64,000 nucleotides of DNA, from assembly GCA_963778375.1 (NCBI GenBank), contig CAVZTX010000027.1, positions 186,001 to 250,000 of the forward strand, in the 5' to 3' direction. Source of the DNA: CAVZTX01 sp963778375 (lineage in GTDB: Bacteria > Chloroflexota > Ktedonobacteria > Ktedonobacterales > Ktedonobacteraceae). Each line of letters begins with the position of its first letter. Positions within the stretch are counted from its first letter, which is position 1. The notes below the pieces were generated by a model, which saw nothing but the letters and a program-made list of their open reading frames with translations, was not told the DNA's origin and did no database searches. This document shows, piece by piece, positions 45,397 through 53,646 of this stretch. A program made the position numbers and the translations under genes.

Positions 45397-46736
45397 TGGA
45401 TGGTCACCTGCGGTTCGGCATACTGTCCATTCGCGTTGACATTGAGCAGGCTTTCAGCCCCATCTACAGAAATGCGTACAAGGTACGTGCCTGGTTGTAC
45501 CGCCTTGATAGGAAATGATACCGTCGTGGCTGGATCTTCTAGCCGCGGGTTCGCTTCAAAAGTATACGCTCGCTCAGGAGCAGCATCCTCGGCGAGTTCG
45601 GTCGCACGAAATTCGTTCAGTAACAAAATAACTCGCTGCATCATGCCAACAGGCGGACTGCTGACGGTTATAGCGATACTCCCATCGACGGTGCCATCTG
45701 GATTATGCGGGAAGGTAAAGGTTGTGTTCCCTTGCAAGTCTATCGTTGGCCGCAGCACAAAATCTGCTACGTTCAATTCGACGCCCCTATGCGGCGTTGG
45801 AGGAATACCGAGTAGCCTGGGCTGGATCACCTGCACCCCCTGCACTCCGGCACGCAGGTTACTCACCTGCAAATCGCTTTCCTGGGGGTTCACAGTCAGT
45901 GGTAACGTGATCTGCGTACTGGTTACATTTTTAGCCGTCGGCGTTACCTCGGTACTCCCGATACGTAGTAATGTTCCATCTGCGCCGAGCAGTTGCCTCC
46001 CACGAATGCGCAATACATTTCCCAGAATGATAGGCAAATTAAACTGGCTAAACGAATTTACGGCTGCCTGGGCAGTAATCTGCTCAATCACGGGTTGATT
46101 GAAGGGTATTGCGTTCACGCTATATGCACGTACAGGTAGCGTACTCTGCGGCGTATCGTCACTTTCAATCAAAACAACGCTTCCCTGATAGGCAACAGTG
46201 AGCGCATACTGTACCTGGAAAAACACCAACCAGATTTTGGAGAGATCTTCCAGCGAGAGATAGAGGGGCAAGAATCTGACGAGTTCAACCTGGTCAGCCA
46301 GGTTAGACTGAGCCAGATAGGTTGTAGGGGTAGCTCCATTCTTCTGAGGATTGACGATGTTGCTAATCTTCTCGCGTGAGAGGACGGGTTGTGTATGGAG
46401 CGTACGAACAACACTTCCCAGCAAACGCTGTGGCACCAACTGTTTCTCATCCCCATAGAAGCTAATAATATAGTGTAAATCGAGGGCAACTTGCGGACGT
46501 TGCATCACCGTTCCATCACCCCTGCGTGTAGGCAAGTCGGCGTTGCGCCATGCTCCATTGGGAGTGACCTGGTATAAATAGATATTGATCCTTGCGTCCT
46601 GAACGTTATCGGCTGCTTGACCAGGGGGTAAGGTTGCGTAATCTATAAAATGGTCCGGCACATCATAATTTGCGCTCTCCTGTAGGAGATTACTCAACGC
46701 TGCTGTCACAGTGGCAATCGCCAGGAAATTGCTCAT
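45393..46736 (-). CDS. DUF4255 tail terminator/cap protein (Pvc16/Afp16-type) with C-terminal extension
   Basis: The N-terminal 190 residues are DUF4255: FLAIATVTAALSNLLQESAN, NIYLYQVTPNGAWRNADLPT, ALDLHYIISFYGDEKQLVPQ and VRFLPLYLSLEDLSKIW. Family members cap the distal end of the tube and fix its length. Residues about 200-447 form an extra IPT/Ig-like beta region (LRIRGRQLLGADGTLLRIGS; VQVIQPRLLGIPP) that could decorate the cap surface. The gene overlaps both neighbours by 4 bp. Confidence 0.88.
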   Translation of the reverse strand: MSNFLAIATVTAALSNLLQESANYDVPDHFIDYATLPPGQAADNVQDARINIYLYQVTPNGAWRNADLPTRRGDGTVMQRPQVALDLHYIISFYGDEKQLVPQRLLGSVVRTLHTQPVLSREKISNIVNPQKNGATPTTYLAQSNLADQVELVRFLPLYLSLEDLSKIWLVFFQVQYALTVAYQGSVVLIESDDTPQSTLPVRAYSVNAIPFNQPVIEQITAQAAVNSFSQFNLPIILGNVLRIRGRQLLGADGTLLRIGSTEVTPTAKNVTSTQITLPLTVNPQESDLQVSNLRAGVQGVQVIQPRLLGIPPTPHRGVELNVADFVLRPTIDLQGNTTFTFPHNPDGTVDGSIAITVSSPPVGMMQRVILLLNEFRATELAEDAAPERAYTFEANPRLEDPATTVSFPIKAVQPGTYLVRISVDGAESLLNVNANGQYAEPQVTIQ

Positions 46737-47566
46737 TGCCTTCCTCCTTTCTCCTGCTTAAGGTAGTCATCCAGGGATAACAGAGGACTGGGACGTGCCG
46801 GTTTAGAAGGAGGAGTCGGCCCAGGTGACGTGACAGCGCGTACATCTATACGACCAATCGTAATGTGGATAGAAGGTGGAGTCGGAGCTGCCTCTGTTGC
46901 TGATGCTCTCACCGAACCTGAATGGAGATCTGTCGAGTTGTGCTGCGCCAGAGGTACAGGAGATAAGTTTCTTGCTGATCCTGATGTAAAAACGTTGATG
47001 AGCGAGCCGTCCGTCTGCTCTTGAGGAGCAATTCCCTGCGGTAACTGCGCTTGCGCAACAAGCAAATGTTGCTCTACCGTCAACAGATCTCCTTTTTTGT
47101 TTGCGGATGCGTTATATCCTTGTTTAGTATCCGGCCCTATTGTGTGCCCCTCGGGAGCAATGTTTCCTGGGCTACTGAGTTGTGCCTCCTCTGCATATTC
47201 CTCAAGAAGTAGGGTTTCCTTCTGCTCAAGTGTCTGTAAGGGTGATGGTGACTGAGGATGGCTGATCTGGCCTTTCTGGTCATCTGTGGTAGACGTAGGG
47301 CCAGTCCCTTCTTGACGCCTATGGAGCAACTTCTTACTAGAAACCATATGGGGAATGGTGTGGATGGTTGGAAGGGTGAGGGCAAGCTCCACACCTGCTT
47401 TATACCCCTTACTCGCCGCTTCGTGGTATCGTAGAGACGATTCCTTGCGATCGTCTGACTCCTTGCCGACTGCCATCTGGGGGACAATATCGCCATCATC
47501 CCGTATGCCTGCCCAGCGTTCATCTTTATGTTCTACATTCTGTGATATTGCACTACCAGACGGCAT
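46733..47566 (-). CDS. Hypothetical, low-complexity eCIS operon protein
   Basis: About 277 aa, dominated by polar, Gln/Glu/Thr/Ser/Pro-rich sequence predicted to be disordered, with a Pro-rich end (PSIHITIGRIDVRAV then TPPSKPARPSPLLSLDDYLK). The IHITIGRIDVRA strand resembles a short anchoring motif found at the end of several tail-like-cluster proteins. Starts at 47566 or 47572 overlap the end of the preceding gene; 47566 gives MPSGSAISQN with GGAGA upstream. No known domain is recognised. It and its neighbour at 47553 are placed where other eCIS carry variable genes, so tape-measure or linker roles are possible but unproven. Confidence 0.6.
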   Translation of the reverse strand: MPSGSAISQNVEHKDERWAGIRDDGDIVPQMAVGKESDDRKESSLRYHEAASKGYKAGVELALTLPTIHTIPHMVSSKKLLHRRQEGTGPTSTTDDQKGQISHPQSPSPLQTLEQKETLLLEEYAEEAQLSSPGNIAPEGHTIGPDTKQGYNASANKKGDLLTVEQHLLVAQAQLPQGIAPQEQTDGSLINVFTSGSARNLSPVPLAQHNSTDLHSGSVRASATEAAPTPPSIHITIGRIDVRAVTSPGPTPPSKPARPSPLLSLDDYLKQEKGGRQ

Positions 47567-48500
47567 CTCCATTAATGAAATCGACAGGAATCGAGGCAAG
47601 AGGCAATAAAGTCTCCTCAGGTTGTAGAGAAATGTCTCGCTCAAAAGACGCGCCAACCCGGTCCTCCTCTCCAAGAGGAACAACAGTGTTATGCTTCACC
47701 AGGGGTTGGAAAGATACAGCTTCCTCCTGTTCTAAAGCTACAGGCTCATTCTGTCGCAATGGCATCCCAGATGCAGAAGCTCTATGCGAAGAATGGTGCT
47801 TTGTAGACAAGGAATTGATAACCTCAGATTCGGGCGAAGGAAGCGATAACTCAATCTCTCGTTCGTGCGGTTCCTCGACAAATGTAGGATTCTTTGCTAA
47901 GGGAATAGGTAATTCCGGATTTCCTGCTACAATGGTTGAAGCTTCTTTTGAGCCCTCACCTTCCCCGGCGAATCCCAAAGGCCGATGTATCGCACCTACT
48001 TCCATTGCGTCCTTGCTCTCCTCAACAAAATGGAGGGGCCGAGGCGTCGTGCCCGCCCCTGATGTATTGGCCTGGGGCACATGGACTTCGGAGGATGTCT
48101 CAGCAAGGGCCAGATCACTCTCGGGCATAACATTCTTTGTCATTGGCAGGTGAGTAGTGGTAGCACTTGTGGCTGGCATGTCTGTCCTCGCTTGCGTCAT
48201 CCCTACCTCATTGTTAGCCATCTGACCACCTACGATACTACTTGTCTCCACCGGATTGGTAGTGGCTGGTCTTGCGGTTGCTATGCCCGTCGCTTGCCTG
48301 CCTTGCATCAAAGTGATATCGCCTGTCTCGGCGCGTTGAGCAGTCGCCACATCCTGCGCCGCCACTGTACTCCATGCTTCAGTCTCTAATATTGACGCAG
48401 CCATAACCTGCCCAGGAGCAAAACGAGAAGCAAGGACAGGTTGTGCCACCGGCACCGTTCTCAGCGTTCGTTCGGCTAGTCGAGCAAGGAAGTCACCCAT
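47553..48500 (-). CDS. Hypothetical, Ala/Thr/Glu-rich disordered eCIS operon protein
   Basis: 315 aa. Only the first 15 residues (MGDFLARLAERTLRTVPVAQ) look structured, as an amphipathic helix of the kind found at the N-terminus of eCIS-recruited proteins. The rest is low-complexity sequence rich in Ala, Thr, Pro and Glu (PATSATTTHLPMTKN; EASTIVAGNPELPIPLAKNP). No domain is recognisable. The start overlaps the baseplate-chaperone-like gene by 8 bp and the end overlaps the next gene by about 14 bp. Its composition suits a flexible spacer or unfolded cargo carrier; this is inference. Confidence 0.6.
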   Translation of the reverse strand: MGDFLARLAERTLRTVPVAQPVLASRFAPGQVMAASILETEAWSTVAAQDVATAQRAETGDITLMQGRQATGIATARPATTNPVETSSIVGGQMANNEVGMTQARTDMPATSATTTHLPMTKNVMPESDLALAETSSEVHVPQANTSGAGTTPRPLHFVEESKDAMEVGAIHRPLGFAGEGEGSKEASTIVAGNPELPIPLAKNPTFVEEPHEREIELSLPSPESEVINSLSTKHHSSHRASASGMPLRQNEPVALEQEEAVSFQPLVKHNTVVPLGEEDRVGASFERDISLQPEETLLPLASIPVDFINGDAVW

Positions 48501-49233
48501 TGGTCACCATTTCCAGGTACAATTGCCGTCGCACGGGATTCATTGCCAGGATATCAGCTTCACGCCAGCCATAGGCCCGTGCGAGTGTATGTATATCGCG
48601 CAGTAAACGTTTTACCAACGCGGAAATCTCAGTCCAAAAAAACGACACAATATCAAAGGGCATCTGCCAGTGTTTCTCACAGCTTGAACAGCTCAGGTGA
48701 ACGGTTATTTCTGCCAGTGGATCGCGCTGTTCCATCTCGTTCGCAATCGTTGAGATCAGCTCATCCGGCAGATTTTCCGCAGGTACTACTTCGCCATTCT
48801 GTATATACTGGACAATACAACGCCGGGCCAAAACGTTACGAGCAACAGAAATATCTCGATAACTCACAATCGCAGCCAAGTCCCGGCTATTCGGTAACCG
48901 AAACTGGAGTGTTCCGTTAGAAATATCCATCGCTAAAAGACCACTGGGCGGTGAAATGTGCGGCGAAATTGGCATCTCGACCGCATTCAGACGAAATTCA
49001 ATCTGCTCTGAACATACGGGACAGGCAGTCAGTCCGAGCAGCAGTGATCCAAATACCTGTTGACGTACGGCCAGCAGGCAGGCATCGCGCTGCCCAATAC
49101 TGAGCAAGGCCAGCGTGTCTCGTGATATTCCTGGGAAGGCGGCCATCATCACGGTCAAAGCACGATCGAGTAGATGTTGCTTGTGGCCAGCCTCCCATAT
49201 CTGTACCAGGTCTAATTCTGTCAGGGTACGCAT
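48493..49233 (-). CDS. T4-family baseplate hub assembly chaperone-like protein with zinc-ribbon cysteines
   Basis: 246 aa. The start MRTLTELDLVQIWEAGHKQH, then LLDRALTVMMAAFPGISRDT, IGQRDACLLAVRQQVFGSLL and a metal pair ACPVCSEQIEF are typical of this family. A second Cys pair LSCSSCEKHWQMPFDIVSFF closes the probable zinc site, and the C-terminal helices LARAYGWREADILAMNPVRR fit as well. In eCIS this gene regularly follows the tube gene. The family is thought to help baseplate assembly. It lies 6 bp after the tube gene and overlaps the next gene. Confidence 0.78.
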   Translation of the reverse strand: MRTLTELDLVQIWEAGHKQHLLDRALTVMMAAFPGISRDTLALLSIGQRDACLLAVRQQVFGSLLLGLTACPVCSEQIEFRLNAVEMPISPHISPPSGLLAMDISNGTLQFRLPNSRDLAAIVSYRDISVARNVLARRCIVQYIQNGEVVPAENLPDELISTIANEMEQRDPLAEITVHLSCSSCEKHWQMPFDIVSFFWTEISALVKRLLRDIHTLARAYGWREADILAMNPVRRQLYLEMVTNG

Positions 49234-49239
49234 ATAATG

Positions 49240-49764
49240 TTAGGAGGGTACAGTGTAAGATGGCTCAGTTGGCTCTTGTACCGATGTGTCACGCATCCAA
49301 CCCTCGTTCTCCAGCTTAATCAATTCAATAGCCACTGCGTTTGCATTTGCGTCCAGATCAGGTATAGCCTGAAACTCCGAAACCCAGCAGCGATAGATGT
49401 TGTAGGCAATCACTAACTGGCCAGCCTCGTTATACACTTCGAGGATGACATCCTTGCGAAAGTCCTTGAGTGAAACCTCCTGGCCCAGCTTCACTCCAAA
49501 TTGCCAGGCCTTATTCGCCCACTGCTCAAATTCCTTATCGTGCGTTACGCCGCGCTCCAGAGTAATAGCTTCGTACTTGGTCCGTCCAGGCGATTTGCGA
49601 CTGGTGCTAGGATCACCACCTTCGCGATGCTCCACCACCTCGGTCGAGCGCTTCAGCGCACCAACCTTGCTGATGCCAGCAACATATTTGCCATCCCATT
49701 TGAGGCGGAACTTAAAGTTCTTGTACGGATCAAAGCGACTTGTATTGACAGTAAATTCGGCCAT
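49240..49764 (-). CDS. eCIS inner tube protein (Pvc1/Afp1-type, phage tail tube)
   Basis: 174 aa. The gp19-like tube fold is marked by PYKNFKFRLKWDGKYVAGIS, KVGALKRSTEVVEHREGGDP, KYEAITLERGVTHDKEFEQW and RKDVILEVYNEAGQLVIAYN. Hexameric rings of this protein stack to form the inner tube that is driven out on contraction. Only one tube gene is present, against two or three paralogues in PVC/Afp. It lies 11 bp after the sheath gene. Confidence 0.93.
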   Translation of the reverse strand: MAEFTVNTSRFDPYKNFKFRLKWDGKYVAGISKVGALKRSTEVVEHREGGDPSTSRKSPGRTKYEAITLERGVTHDKEFEQWANKAWQFGVKLGQEVSLKDFRKDVILEVYNEAGQLVIAYNIYRCWVSEFQAIPDLDANANAVAIELIKLENEGWMRDTSVQEPTEPSYTVPS

Positions 49765-49775
49765 AGGACCCCCCT

Positions 49776-52655
49776 CTATACTTCAATTTGACCAGCCATC
49801 TGCTGGAGTGAAATGATCACGAACTCTGCGGGTTTGAGCGGTGCAAAACCAACCAGGATGTTGACGATGCCGTGGTTTATATCGCTCTGGGTAGTTGTGT
49901 CCTTGTCACACTTGACGAAGTAGGCATCCGTCGGCGTTTGGCCCTGGAAGGCACCTTTGAGGAAGAGATCGTGCATGAACGAACCAAAGTTTAAGCGAAT
50001 CTGCGCCCAAAGGGGCTCATCGTTTGGTTCAAACACGATCCACTTGCTCCCACGATAGAGACTCTCTTCGATATAGAGCGCCAGGCGCCGGACCGGCACG
50101 TATTTGTAATCAGAGCCGATTTGATCATCGCCACTTACCGTACGTGCTCCCCAGCAGACAATGCCATAGACCGGAAAGGCACGTATACAGTTGATGCCGT
50201 GGGGATTGAGCAACCCATTTTCGTTGTCGGTCATCACATAGTCGAGGTCTTGCGCACCTACCAGATTCGCTTCAATACCAGCCGGAGCTTTCCAAACCCC
50301 GCGAGCGGTATCGGTACGTGCGTACAGTCCCGCGATCATCCCGCTTGGAGGGAACGAGCGCAAGCGATTACCCTTCAACGGATCAGGTAGCTTGACCCAG
50401 GGGTAGTAGACGGCTGCATAGGTACCAATATCAGCCTTAGGCAGCAATGTAGGTCCGGTCAGTTTTGCACTGATTTCGGCCGGTTTCATGCTTTTTCCGT
50501 CTGGACCCTGCGGCGCATCAACAATGAGGAAAGCACGCCGCTGCTGGCAATACTGAAGGGCGGCGGTAAGTATCCCACCATCCTTGACCCCCGGCAGACA
50601 CAGCAAGTTGAAGAGATCAACTCTTTCAAGGGCATAAATTCCACTCGTCTGCAACGGGTCATCAAGGCCGAGATAAATGCTCGTGTAGTCTGGGTCATCT
50701 TCCGTAAATGAATCCCCGGCACCGTCACTCAGGCTGGGAATGTGGGCCGATGAGTTTACACCGTTCAGAAGGTGTAATGCGTTAGCAATATCGCTTCCGG
50801 CAGGGCCAGGAGTTACTACAACAGAAGATATATTGGGGTCAGTTGAACCCGAAGTGAGGACAAGCTTCGTATTCGTTGGATCGACTGTACAGGTGAAAGC
50901 ATTATAGGCAGATAAGCTCGGCTTGACCTTCCTTACCTTCTGCTTAATGCGCCCGGCAACATCGGCAAGCCTATCCGTCAGGCTGTTCCCAGCAAAGGGC
51001 GAGCCACCAATATTTACCGGAGAGGGTGTGTCGCCATCAAGGCTGATATTAAAACTGTTGGAAGTGGCGGGAAGTGGAGCGAAATCGTTCGTTCCAAAGG
51101 CACCGCTGGTAAGACTACCATTTGTTGCCGCCGTCGCCCCCTTTCCAGATCCAGCCGCTGCCCCGTGTGTTGGCGTTGCATCCGGCGACAGGAGGTGCAA
51201 GGCCCCGGCAATATCTTTGTCTCCAGCAGCCACTGCGACCTGCGAATTGGAGCCGGTTGTTCCTGAAGTGAGCACCAGCTTCGTTTTCGAAGAGTCCACT
51301 GCGCAGGTAAAGCCACTGTAAGCATCTCCGGCAACTTTGCTGAAAGCTTGCACTTGCTTCTGGATATTCGCGGCGATAGACGTAAGTCTGCTGGCCAAGT
51401 CAGTTCCAGCAAAAGGCGTAGAAGGATCAAAGGTGACTGTATTGGGTGTCGTTGCGCTGTCGCCGTCGAGGCCAATCTTGAAATTGTTTGCTGTGGCGCT
51501 GGGAAAAGAGGCCAGCTCATTCGTTCCGAACACATCACTGGTGAGACTCCCGCCGATGGCAATCAAGAGCTTAGGTAGTTTCCCACCTGTTCCTGGAGTC
51601 GCTGTCGCTCCATCTAGGAGGTGCAAGGCCCCGGCAATATCTTTGTCTCCAGCAGCCACTGCGACTTGTGAATTGGGGCCGGTTGTCCCTGAAGTGAGCA
51701 CCAGCTTCGTTTTCGTAGGATCGACGGTGCAAGTAAAATTCTTGTAAGCGGGTAAGGCAGATAACTTTTGCACGAGTGTCTGGATAGTCGCGGCGGCATT
51801 TGCAAGCCCACTCGCCAGGTCGCTTCCAGTAAAGGGCTTCGTCGCATCAAAGGTGACTTTGTATTTTGTTGCAGGGTCGCCATCCAGGCCAATCGTAAAA
51901 TTGTTGACCGTGGTGCTGGGAAGAGAAGCAAGGTCATTCGCCCCAAATGCGCCACTGGTGAGCGTGCCAGAAGTAGGTCCCATACCGCCTACTACATTAG
52001 AACCCACCGGCACCAGCGCAGTACTGCTAGATGGACCCGCAATCGATGTACTGGAGCCCGGTTGTGGATTCGCATCTGGCGCATTGAAAATGAGCTCGCT
52101 CGGATCTTGCGAGACATCAACAAGTGTGGAGATGTTGTGTATCGCGTCTACCACATAACGTGGATTGTTAGAATCCAACGAGACATTTTTGAACGTCTCT
52201 ATGACGTTATCCATTGGATTGTCTATAGAGGCGTAGGAGAAGGTGATGTTAAAATTCGCGGGATCAATCACCTCTTTTGTATCGATATAGACCTGAATAG
52301 CGTTGCCTGATGTACCTTCATCAAGCGCCCAGATGTAGAGTACCGGGGTATTATTGTCATCTCCCAAGGTCATCCAGGCTCTTTTAGCACCTTTAGCAAG
52401 CCGCACTACATAGGCCTGGGATCCTCCATTCAAGAAGAACTGGTTGACGGCATAGCTAATATCCGAATCCGGGTCAAGGCCGCCGAATGCGCGTTCATAA
52501 TCACTGAAACTAAATATCGAAACAGGTTGATTGACTGGACCACGTTTTGCAACCCCAACAAATGCAGTTATTGAAGTTGCAACCCCAGTTATGGTATGTA
52601 CACCGCTAGGAATTTCCTGCACGTACACACCGGGGTAGGTTGGGTTAATTGGCAT
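49776..52655 (-). CDS. eCIS contractile sheath protein with three inserted surface repeats
   Basis: 959 aa, against about 350-700 aa usual for sheaths. The N-terminal sheath domain reads PINPTYPGVYVQEIPSGVHT, ITAFVGVAKRGPVNQPVSIF and DISYAVNQFFLNGGSQAYVV. The C-terminal half holds the subtilisin-like sheath domain (SIYLGLDDPLQTSGIYALER) and the C-terminal assembly region (KYVPVRRLALYIEESLYRGS, WVVFEPND-like WIVFEPNDEPLWAQIRLNFG). Between them, about residues 230-630 consist of three related repeats that would project from the contracted or extended sheath. ACGGAGGA precedes the ATG. It is the first structural gene of the operon; only one sheath gene is present. Confidence 0.93.
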   Translation of the reverse strand: MPINPTYPGVYVQEIPSGVHTITGVATSITAFVGVAKRGPVNQPVSIFSFSDYERAFGGLDPDSDISYAVNQFFLNGGSQAYVVRLAKGAKRAWMTLGDDNNTPVLYIWALDEGTSGNAIQVYIDTKEVIDPANFNITFSYASIDNPMDNVIETFKNVSLDSNNPRYVVDAIHNISTLVDVSQDPSELIFNAPDANPQPGSSTSIAGPSSSTALVPVGSNVVGGMGPTSGTLTSGAFGANDLASLPSTTVNNFTIGLDGDPATKYKVTFDATKPFTGSDLASGLANAAATIQTLVQKLSALPAYKNFTCTVDPTKTKLVLTSGTTGPNSQVAVAAGDKDIAGALHLLDGATATPGTGGKLPKLLIAIGGSLTSDVFGTNELASFPSATANNFKIGLDGDSATTPNTVTFDPSTPFAGTDLASRLTSIAANIQKQVQAFSKVAGDAYSGFTCAVDSSKTKLVLTSGTTGSNSQVAVAAGDKDIAGALHLLSPDATPTHGAAAGSGKGATAATNGSLTSGAFGTNDFAPLPATSNSFNISLDGDTPSPVNIGGSPFAGNSLTDRLADVAGRIKQKVRKVKPSLSAYNAFTCTVDPTNTKLVLTSGSTDPNISSVVVTPGPAGSDIANALHLLNGVNSSAHIPSLSDGAGDSFTEDDPDYTSIYLGLDDPLQTSGIYALERVDLFNLLCLPGVKDGGILTAALQYCQQRRAFLIVDAPQGPDGKSMKPAEISAKLTGPTLLPKADIGTYAAVYYPWVKLPDPLKGNRLRSFPPSGMIAGLYARTDTARGVWKAPAGIEANLVGAQDLDYVMTDNENGLLNPHGINCIRAFPVYGIVCWGARTVSGDDQIGSDYKYVPVRRLALYIEESLYRGSKWIVFEPNDEPLWAQIRLNFGSFMHDLFLKGAFQGQTPTDAYFVKCDKDTTTQSDINHGIVNILVGFAPLKPAEFVIISLQQMAGQIEV
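50765..51966 (-). repeat. Three tandem about 120-residue repeats within the sheath gene
   Basis: Repeats cover about residues 230-350, 370-485 and 512-630. Each has N-N-F-x-I-x-L-D-G-D, then TFD..PF.G.DLA.RL...A..I, then FTCxVDxxxTKLVLTSG, then DIAGALHLL. Repeats 1 and 2 are nearest: GTTGxNSQVAVAAGDKDIAG is shared with one difference. DNA similarity between copies is high enough for recombination. Confidence 0.85.
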
Positions 52656-52747
52656 ACGAAATCCTCCGTTCTCAAAATGACCTTCTCGCTTGTCTCAGCA
52701 CATGGTAACAATCAAGCTATTGATGAGCTGTACCCAGACTGAGAACC

Positions 52748-53392
52748 CTACACAGGAGGGTAGGTAATCCGTGCCTCCAGCAGGTCCTTCAATGTCAGCA
52801 GATCATGCTCAACCTGGCGGCGCAGTACGCTTGTGAGTACTGGCTCCGCCACATCCATAAAACCTCCTTTTATCCTTAGATTGATCACCGCCTCCCGCAA
52901 CAAATTGGTCTTTCCCCCTACAAGGGACTCGAATGTGAAGGAGAAGTGACAAGGAGTGATCCCAGAAGTACTTTTGAGAGTGATTTGACGACCCGCTTCC
53001 CATTCGACTACCACATATGTATTTTCCAGCCATCTGCCTAAAAACCAAATCGTCACACGCCATATTGTCCCAATTTGCATTTCACCCTGCGAAGTTTTTT
53101 TTGCCGCGATTACCATACTCAACCATTCGACCAGATTCTCAAGGTCGGTCACATAGGTGAAGCTATCCTCGGCGGGTAGATTGATGACAACACTTTGCTG
53201 GACTTTCAACTCACTCAAGACTTGCCCCACTCCTCTCGCAACGACGATAAGCCCTGTGAATATCAAATTGGACACTTTTTGAAGGGCAAGGATAAGCCCT
53301 GCTCCATAAGCTTTAATTAAGTACGCCCCTACAAAGTATTGAGTATTGAATCCAGTTTTGCATGCTTTACTGCTTGTCTGTTGATTTACCAC
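52748..53392 (-). CDS. SRPBCC (polyketide cyclase/START-like) family protein
   Basis: 214 aa. After an N-terminal hydrophobic stretch (about residues 22-55: LIKAYGAGLILALQKVSNLI, FTGLIVVARGVG), the SRPBCC fold begins at QSVVINLPAEDSFTYVTDLE, followed by GTIWRVTIWFLGRWLENTYV, VVEWEAGRQITLKSTSGITP and LRRQVEHDLLTLKDLLEARI. The fold binds hydrophobic ligands; no ligand is predictable. The apparent start is GTG at 53392, only a few bases after a -10-like TATACT, so a leaderless transcript is possible. It lies between the divergent promoter region and the sheath gene and may be the first gene of the eCIS transcription unit. Confidence 0.7.
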   Translation of the reverse strand: MVNQQTSSKACKTGFNTQYFVGAYLIKAYGAGLILALQKVSNLIFTGLIVVARGVGQVLSELKVQQSVVINLPAEDSFTYVTDLENLVEWLSMVIAAKKTSQGEMQIGTIWRVTIWFLGRWLENTYVVVEWEAGRQITLKSTSGITPCHFSFTFESLVGGKTNLLREAVINLRIKGGFMDVAEPVLTSVLRRQVEHDLLTLKDLLEARITYPPV

Positions 53393-53397
53393 ATCGT

Positions 53398-53465
53398 TTT
53401 AAGTATACTTAAACAAGGTTCTGCTTTTTGTAGTTTCAATAACTTAAAGTGTACGCAAAGTGTAC
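53398..53465. promoter_or_regulatory. Palindrome and direct repeats between the eCIS unit and the NB-ARC gene
   Basis: A perfect 16-bp palindrome TTTAAGTATACTTAAA (53398-53413) contains a TATACT -10 candidate for the leftward unit. Two direct repeats AAAGTGTAC (53446-53454 and 53457-53465, 11-bp period) lie 33 bp away. The half-site AAGT(A/G)TAC is common to both. They are likely binding sites for a regulator of the divergent pair. Confidence 0.55.
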
Positions 53466-53646
53466 TGACTGTTAACGCAAAGTTTCTTCTTCATTCACGA
53501 TAACATCCACAAAACAGATAATTCCTTAGGCTGTTGTCTTGTGCTAGCTGGGGTGCCGCCTCTGCATGCCCTGCCGAGTCATTACTGAAACAAGTCATTG
53601 TCTTGATAGCTTCTAGCAGGAATGCGTATGGAAGGGGGACATACGT

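Noticed and set aside
45400..46098. Long plus-strand frame of 232 codons
   Set aside because: It is the antisense shadow of the DUF4255 gene, which has family motifs and coupled overlaps.
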